From Amycolatopsis tolypomycina (GTDB taxonomy: Bacteria > Actinomycetota > Actinomycetes > Mycobacteriales > Pseudonocardiaceae), in assembly GCF_900105945.1 (NCBI RefSeq), contig NZ_FNSO01000004.1:930001-994000 (forward strand): a DNA stretch of 64,000 nt. The letters are read 5' to 3'. Position numbers and translations under genes: made by a program. Every line of letters starts with the position of its first letter. The first letter of the stretch is position 1. Below the pieces are notes generated by a model. That model made no database searches. It was not told where the DNA came from and saw only the letters and a list, made by a program, of their open reading frames with translations. Below, in pieces: positions 59,417-64,000 of the stretch.

Positions 59417-60741
59417 GAAAACGCATCGCCGCGTTGGCACTCGCCGTCACTGCGTCCACAGTGATCAGTCCGGCGGCCGCGCACGCGGCCGACGGCGGCA
59501 GCTTCTCGGTGCTGGCCTACAACGTCGCCGGCCTGCCGGAAAGCATCTCCAGCGCGCCGACCCCGCGTGACCCCGCGACGACGGCGATCGGGCAGCGGCT
59601 CGGCCCGTACGACGTCGTGCACGTCCAGGAGGACTTCAACTACCACGCCAAGCTCTACGCGGCCGACCAGCACCCGTACCGCACGCCCACCAGCGGCGGC
59701 GCGGGCATCGGCAGCGGGCTGAACACGCTCTCCTCGCTGCCGTACGACGCCGACGACTTCGAGCGCGTCCGCTGGAACTCCTGCCAGTTCGACTCCGGCG
59801 ACTGCCTGACCCCGAAGGGCTTCACCTTCATGCGGGTGCGGCTGGCCGAAGGCGTGTACGTCGACTTCTACAACGCGCACACCAACGCCGGCACGAACGA
59901 CGGCGACCAGGCGTCGCGCGCGTCGAACCTGGCGCAGCTGACCGCGTTCATCAGGTCGCACTCGGCGGGCAACGCGGTGGTCGTCATGGGCGACACCAAC
60001 ACGCGCTACACCCGCGCGGCCGACACGATCGCCCAGTTCGGGGCGGACAACGGCCTCACCGACGCGTGGGTCAAGCTCGTGCGCGGCGGCGTCGCGCCGG
60101 CCCCGGGCAGCCCGGCGCTGGTGTGCGACCCGGCCGCGGTCACCAACGACTGCGAGGTCGTCGACAAGGTCCTCTACCGCGGCAGCAAGCTGGTGAACCT
60201 CGACGCGACCTTCTACAACAACGAGCACGCGAAGTTCCTCGACGACGCTTCGGGCAAGATGCTGTCCGACCACGACCCGATCACCGTGCGGTTCAGCTGG
60301 ACGCGCAACCCGGCGCTGCAGCTGTCGGACCAGTACGGCGGCCCGCACGGCGACTACTTCACCGACGTCCCCGCGGTGCCGGCGGCCGCCCGGGTGCGGA
60401 CGTGGTCGCTGCGCAGCGGCAACCGCGTCGACCAGGTCGGGGTGACGCTGGAGAACGGCACCACGCTCACCCACGGCGGCTCGGGCGGCACGGCGCAGTC
60501 GCTGACGCTCGGCACCGGCGAGTACGTCACGACGGCCACCCTGTGCCAGGGCAAGTACAACAACACGACCCGGATCTTCTCGGCCCGGTTCACCACCAAC
60601 CTCGGCCGCGTCCTGGCCGGCGGTGCGACGACCGGTGACTGCGTCACCCGCACGGCCCCGGCCGGCTGGCAGCTCGCCGGCTTCCACGGCCGCACGGGCA
60701 GCGAGGTCGACAAGATCGGGTTCGTCTACACGCAGCGGTAG
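59413..60741 (+). CDS. secreted sphingomyelinase/endonuclease-exonuclease-phosphatase-like enzyme with jacalin-like lectin domain
   Basis: 442 residues from GTG 59413 (inside the upstream stop). Sec signal RKRIAALALAVTASTVISPAAAHA, cleavage likely after AHA-A. The metal-dependent phosphodiesterase fold spans about 28-300: FSVLAYNVAGLPE, VVHVQEDFN, FYNAHTNAGTND, VVVMGDTNTRYTR, and SDHDPITVRF at the end supplies the catalytic Asp-His. The C-terminal 130 residues (DQYGGPHGDYFTD, VDQVGVTLENGTTLTHGGSGGTAQSL, GRTGSEVDKIGF) resemble a jacalin lectin fold. The enzyme probably hydrolyses a phosphodiester in lipid or nucleic acid outside the cell. Couples with the PAP2 gene. Confidence 0.83.
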   Translation: MRKRIAALALAVTASTVISPAAAHAADGGSFSVLAYNVAGLPESISSAPTPRDPATTAIGQRLGPYDVVHVQEDFNYHAKLYAADQHPYRTPTSGGAGIGSGLNTLSSLPYDADDFERVRWNSCQFDSGDCLTPKGFTFMRVRLAEGVYVDFYNAHTNAGTNDGDQASRASNLAQLTAFIRSHSAGNAVVVMGDTNTRYTRAADTIAQFGADNGLTDAWVKLVRGGVAPAPGSPALVCDPAAVTNDCEVVDKVLYRGSKLVNLDATFYNNEHAKFLDDASGKMLSDHDPITVRFSWTRNPALQLSDQYGGPHGDYFTDVPAVPAAARVRTWSLRSGNRVDQVGVTLENGTTLTHGGSGGTAQSLTLGTGEYVTTATLCQGKYNNTTRIFSARFTTNLGRVLAGGATTGDCVTRTAPAGWQLAGFHGRTGSEVDKIGFVYTQR

Positions 60742-61436
60742 TCGCCCGCGACGCCCCTCGGCGCCCCGCGGTCCGGAGCAGCTTCCGGACGGCGGGGCGT
60801 CACGCTGTTCAGCAGCTCTTCGGCGACGGCCATGGTGGGCCGCGCGGTGGGATCGGGGTGCAGCAGGTGCAGCACGGCCTCGGTGAGCGGGTGACGCTGC
60901 TCGCTGCCCGTCTCACTGCCCAGGGCGGCGTACAGCGTCGCGCCGAGGGAGTACACCTCGGCCGGGAAGTCCGGGAAGCCGCCGTCGAGCACCTCGGGGG
61001 CGAGGAAGGCGCGCAGGGCCCGCCCGCCGCCGACGATCCCGGCGTGCCCCGCGGCGGAGATGACGACGTGGTCCGGGTCGACGGCGGCGTGCAGCACACC
61101 GTCGTCGTGCGCGGCAGCCAGCGCGGCGGCCAGCTGCGCCCCGAACCGGGCGACGAGCCCGGGCGCGAGCGCACCCTGCTCGCCGAGCAGTTCGGTCAGC
61201 GTCCGCGCCCCGGGGTATTCGAGCACCAGGTAGGTGGTGCTGTCCTGGTCGACGACATCACAGATGGCCGCCCGCGGCGCGGGGATGGCGGGCACCGCGG
61301 GCGGCTCGTCGAACAGCGGCTTGACGGCGACGATCCGGTCGAGCCGTTCGTCCTGGGCGTGCCAGACCACGGCGCCCTGCCCCGCGGGGCCGAGCAGCCG
61401 GTACCGGTCGCCGATCAGGGTCCCTTCACGCGCCAC
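60726..61436 (-). CDS. serine/threonine-kinase-like pseudokinase
   Basis: 236 residues from GTG 61436 behind GGAGGG. The N-lobe has RYRLLGPAGQGAVVWHAQDERLDRIVAVKPL, with glycine loop and the VAVK lysine. The C-lobe shows a catalytic loop HAAVDPDHVVIS in place of HRDLKPxNxLL, so the catalytic Arg and Asp are lost, and no DFG triad is present (GIVGGG stands there). It retains FLAPEVLDGG and EVYSLGATLYAALGSETG. It is cytosolic, with no membrane helix or PASTA domain. It may bind nucleotide and act as a scaffold or regulator; no function is shown. Its 3' end overlaps the preceding converging gene by 16 nt. Confidence 0.8.
   Translation of the reverse strand: MAREGTLIGDRYRLLGPAGQGAVVWHAQDERLDRIVAVKPLFDEPPAVPAIPAPRAAICDVVDQDSTTYLVLEYPGARTLTELLGEQGALAPGLVARFGAQLAAALAAAHDDGVLHAAVDPDHVVISAAGHAGIVGGGRALRAFLAPEVLDGGFPDFPAEVYSLGATLYAALGSETGSEQRHPLTEAVLHLLHPDPTARPTMAVAEELLNSVTPRRPEAAPDRGAPRGVAGDYRCV
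60762..60799. terminator. hairpin terminator between phosphodiesterase and pseudokinase genes
   Basis: CGCCCCGCGGTCCGGA (60762-60777) pairs with TCCGGACGGCGGGGCG (60784-60799), 15 of 16 positions, around a 6-nt loop. It starts 20 nt after the phosphodiesterase stop and lies inside the pseudokinase gene's last codons. Confidence 0.75.
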
Positions 61437-61649
61437 GTCGTCGTCCCTCCGCGTCGTCCACCGTCCTGAAGGGAGATACGGCCGGAAAGCGGATCCGGTT
61501 CGCTTGATCGGCACGTTTTCCCCCGGCCGGGTGGGCCGGCCCCGAGCGCCCCAATGAGGTTTTCTCGGTGGGGTTTGGTCCGCTGGTAGGGCGCGCGAGC
61601 TGGCGTGGTTCCTCGCCCGTGTCCTGCGGGCCGAACGCCGGGCCGCGGC

Positions 61650-61985
61650 ATCCGGCGCGGCCGGCGGGTGCTGACGCCGTATCGGCAGGCGGTGCTGGTG
61701 CTGTGGTGGTTCCGCGAGGCCACCCCGGTCCACCGGCCACCGCATCAGCGTCGCCACCGCCTACCGCCACCTGCACGAAGCCATCACCGCCCTAGCACCG
61801 CGGCTTCGGCGGCAACGTGCAGTTCCTGGCCGGCCCGGACGGGTTCCCGCTGTGGGTCTCGGCGGTGCTGCCCGGCTCCCGTAATGAGCCCGCGCACTGG
61901 GTGAACGTGCCATGGCCCTGCTCAAAACCCGCTGGCGAGCTCTCCGCCGCATCAGCACCACGAACACCACGGACGCTACTGAGAA
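61650..61985 (+). pseudogene. decayed IS5-family transposase remnant
   Basis: Pieces in three frames match a known actinobacterial transposase layout: LTPYRQAVLVLWWFREATPVH (about 61665-61730), then after a frameshift RISVATAYRHLHEAITALAP (61741-61800), then GGNVQFLAGPDGFPLWVSAVLPGS (61808-61880), and then ALLKTRWRALRRIS (61912-61960). In intact copies these read HTH, then DDE domain, with HGGNVQFLxAPDGxPLWVS and LLKTRWRAL. Most of the catalytic domain has been lost by deletion. No start, intact catalytic triad or single open frame remains. Confidence 0.7.
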
Positions 61986-61987
61986 AA

Positions 61988-62070
61988 CCCCAATGTGGCG
62001 TTCGGTGCGTCCAACGCACCGAACGCCACATTGGGTGCGTTGGACGCAACCAACGCCACATTGGGGCGCT
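61988..62070. repeat. dispersed intergenic repeat, locus B, with inverted copy
   Basis: Three copies of the unit seen at locus A. One inverted copy (61989-62010; reads CCCAATGTGG at its start) and one direct copy (62014-62035; ends CCACATTGGG) form a 22-bp perfect inverted repeat with a 3-nt spacer, and a third variant copy (62044-62070) has CGCAACCAACG. It ends 5 nt before the stop of the GH43 gene. Confidence 0.85.
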
Positions 62071-62075
62071 TGCCG

Positions 62076-64000
62076 CTACCGCGGCGGCCGGACGCTCCCG
62101 AGCGTCGGCACGACCTTCGTGATCAGCCCGTCGGCGCCGAAGCGCAGCCGGTCGATCGTCACCTCGCGGTGCGTCCCATCCCCGCCCGGGATGGCGAAGC
62201 GGTGGTAGGCGATGTACCACTCGTCCTTGCCCGGCACCTGCACGATGCTGTGGTGGCCCGGCCCGAGGATGCCCAGCGACGGGTCCTTCTCCAGGATCAC
62301 GCCCCGGTTCACCAGCCCCGCGCCCAGCGGGCTCGTCGCCGTCGCGTAGCCGACGCGGTAGTTCTCGCTGCCCGTGTCGTCGATCGACCACGTCAGGTGG
62401 TACGTCCCCGCGCGCTTGGTCATGAACAGCCCCTCGCGGAAGCCGTCGAGGCCGGTCAGGCGGGTGATCTTCGCCGGGTCGTACGACGTCAGGTCGGCGT
62501 TCAGGGGCACCACGTAGGCGTTGCCGTTGCCCCAGTACAGGTACGTCTGGCCGTCGTCGTCGGTGAACACCGCCGGGTCGATCGCCTGGCCGCCGCTCGG
62601 GTTGGCCGCGATCAGCGGCTTGCCCAGCACGTCGGTGAACGGACCGGTCGGGGATGAGGACACCGCGACGCCGATCTTGGCGTCCGCGCAGAAGTAGAAG
62701 TAGTACTTCCCGTTCTTCTCGGTGATCGTCGGTGCCCACGCCCGGCTGTCCGCCCAGGACACGTCCGGGCCGAGGTCGAGGATCTTCGGGTGCCGCGTCC
62801 AGGTGACGAGGTCCTTGCTCGACCACGCGTCGAACGTCGTGCCCGACCAGCCGGGGTAGCCGTCCGTCGTCGCGTAGATGTAGTACGTGTCGCCGAAGCG
62901 GACGATGTTCGGGTCCGCGGTGAAGCCGGGCAGGACCGGGCTGTTCATCACCACCGCGGTGACCGTCCACGTCCGCCGCTGCCAGCCGGCGCCGACGACC
63001 GAGTAGCCCACCGGGCCGGTGAAGTCCTGCCGCGACCCGTTGTGCGGGAACACCTGCGTGCCGTCGGCGACCTGCAGCACCGGCGCGAGCCGCCGCACGT
63101 CCGTGCCCGGCTTCACCGGCAGGACGATCGTGCCCTTCGCGCTGTCGATGATCGCCGGCACCTTGAGGGAGTCCAGGGTCACCGACCCGACGGCCGTCTC
63201 GTTGCCCGGCGCGCCGAGCACCTCCTTGGCGGTCAGGCCGCGGTTCCACACGGTGAACCGCCGCATCTTGCCCTGGAAGTACTTGTCGGCGCCGTAGGCC
63301 GAGCGCCCGAGGTAGTTCGACGTCGTGATGCCCGCGCCGAGGTCGCCGGGTTTCGCCGTGACACCGTCCACACGGGACACTTCGACGCCGTTGTCGTACA
63401 ACCGCGCCGTCCCGTTCGCCAGGGTGTACGTCAGGGTGTGCCAGGCGCCGCGGGTCAGCGCCCGCTTGCTGTCGGCGTTCTGCTCGGTCGACCAGTTGCC
63501 GGCGGCGATCGCGGCCCGGTAGGTGTCCCCGGTCGCGAACAGGTAGCCGTCACCGGCGTTGTCGGTGCTGTTGCCGAGGTTCCACAGGAAGTACGGCGTC
63601 TGCTGGCCCGGGTCGACCCACACCTGCGCCGACACCGTGATCCCGGAAAGACCGCTCATCAGGTTGTTCGGCAGGGCGACGTAGCCGTCCTTGCCGCCGA
63701 AGGCGAGTCCGTCCGCCGAGCGCGTGACGCCGCCGTGCACCGTGGCGTCCCGCCCGTTCCCGGAGACGTCGGTGACGGTGTCGCCGCGGCCCGCCGCCGT
63801 GAGGTCGTAGTCGGCGACGACACCCTTCTTGTCGGCGGTGACCGGCGGCGGTCCCTGGCGCAGCCGGGCCAGCTCGGCCTTCGTCACCGGCAGCACCGTG
63901 CCGTGGCGCGGGCTCTTCGGGAGCTGGTACTCCGCCGGGATCGTCCAGTTCGGCTTCGCCAGCGAATCCGTGACGAACGGGACGTACCCGCGTCGCGGCG
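62076..64000 (-). CDS. LamG-GH43 secreted-type glycosidase, 5' part beyond window
   Basis: About 640 residues are visible and the gene continues past 64000. A LamG/concanavalin-A-like domain spans roughly residues 55-250 (DYDLTAAGRGDTVTDVSGNGRDATVHGG, later YDNGVEVSRVDGVTAKPGD). The GH43 domain follows: FTADPNIVRFGDTYYIYATTDG near 350 (catalytic base Asp in ADPN), IDPAVFTDDDGQTYLYWGNGNAY, and FREGLFMTKRAGTYHLTWS (general acid Glu). The five-bladed propeller is typical of arabinofuranosidases and beta-xylosidases. With LamG it probably binds and trims arabinose- or xylose-rich polysaccharide outside the cell. The N-terminus and signal peptide are not visible. Confidence 0.88.
   Translation of the reverse strand, partial: PRRGYVPFVTDSLAKPNWTIPAEYQLPKSPRHGTVLPVTKAELARLRQGPPPVTADKKGVVADYDLTAAGRGDTVTDVSGNGRDATVHGGVTRSADGLAFGGKDGYVALPNNLMSGLSGITVSAQVWVDPGQQTPYFLWNLGNSTDNAGDGYLFATGDTYRAAIAAGNWSTEQNADSKRALTRGAWHTLTYTLANGTARLYDNGVEVSRVDGVTAKPGDLGAGITTSNYLGRSAYGADKYFQGKMRRFTVWNRGLTAKEVLGAPGNETAVGSVTLDSLKVPAIIDSAKGTIVLPVKPGTDVRRLAPVLQVADGTQVFPHNGSRQDFTGPVGYSVVGAGWQRRTWTVTAVVMNSPVLPGFTADPNIVRFGDTYYIYATTDGYPGWSGTTFDAWSSKDLVTWTRHPKILDLGPDVSWADSRAWAPTITEKNGKYYFYFCADAKIGVAVSSSPTGPFTDVLGKPLIAANPSGGQAIDPAVFTDDDGQTYLYWGNGNAYVVPLNADLTSYDPAKITRLTGLDGFREGLFMTKRAGTYHLTWSIDDTGSENYRVGYATATSPLGAGLVNRGVILEKDPSLGILGPGHHSIVQVPGKDEWYIAYHRFAIPGGDGTHREVTIDRLRFGADGLITKVVPTLGSVRPPR

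Larger units (their letters stand above)
61437..62075. other. gene-free stretch with transposase remnant and repeat cluster
   Basis: 639 nt. The left 200 nt contain the pseudokinase promoter region and no gene. The middle contains a broken IS5-like transposase (61650-61985). The right end carries the dispersed repeat locus B. The region is an insertion hot spot and no intact gene was seen. Confidence 0.6.

Noticed and set aside
56519..59440. Long minus-strand frame across the PAP2 region
   Set aside because: Antisense of real genes with clear motifs on the plus strand.

Overview
The window is chromosomal DNA of a very high-GC actinomycete, most likely Amycolatopsis or a close relative in the Pseudonocardiaceae. 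The evidence is strong GC bias at third codon positions, a DUF3046-recA-recX cluster with an actinobacterial SOS box and a ClpR-type recA promoter, a mycothiol-dependent isomerase-fold protein, an XRE/DUF5753 regulator, a sugar ABC importer lacking its own ATPase, and many leaderless genes with TAnnnT about 6-7 nt before the start codon. No tRNA, rRNA, CRISPR array or prophage was seen.

Layout. 1-9.3 kb: end of a DUF885 peptidase-like gene, two minus-strand hypotheticals, an EamA exporter, a GNAT/YbaK pair, an SOS-box-preceded HEPN protein coupled to a mycothiol-dependent enzyme, a double VOC protein, an Asp-nucleophile hydrolase, an ACT-GNAT acetyltransferase and peptide deformylase. 9.6-17.4 kb: a compact minus-strand operon pdxA-like, MFS, DeoR, lhr. 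17.6-21.6 kb: membrane-anchored Hsp70-like protein, DUF3046, recA, recX. 21.7-23.4 kb: a lower-GC TIGR04141/DUF6119 gene. 23.6-29.6 kb: an MFS transporter with a PEP-dikinase-like protein, then the Entner-Doudoroff pair eda-edd. 29.8-34.8 kb: succinate dehydrogenase operon with a small leading gene and a trailing amidohydrolase. 34.9-39.3 kb: DUF5753 regulator, a gene-poor stretch with dispersed repeats, a small-molecule kinase, an SDR and an IS110-family element. 39.5-46.1 kb: a glutamate-type ABC importer (gluABCD), a two-component system and an orphan TAXI lipoprotein. 46.1-64 kb: a carbohydrate region with an alpha/alpha-toroid protein, a ROK regulator, a sugar ABC importer, a GH38 alpha-mannosidase, a Tat-exported PAP2 phosphatase, a secreted phosphodiesterase with a jacalin-like domain, a pseudokinase, a transposase remnant, and a LamG-GH43 enzyme that runs off the right edge.

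How the genes work together. Edd-Eda would deliver pyruvate and glyceraldehyde 3-phosphate next to the respiratory succinate dehydrogenase. The ROK-ABC-GH38 block fits uptake and cleavage of mannosides. The PAP2 and phosphodiesterase pair fits release of phosphate from exogenous phosphoesters.

The most unusual locus is the HEPN gene at 4087-5220. A perfect LexA box precedes it, and its long linker carries repeated QxxLP-hydrophobic motifs that resemble the hexapeptide sliding-clamp-binding motif. This suggests an uncharacterised multivalent, DNA-damage-inducible replication or repair factor.
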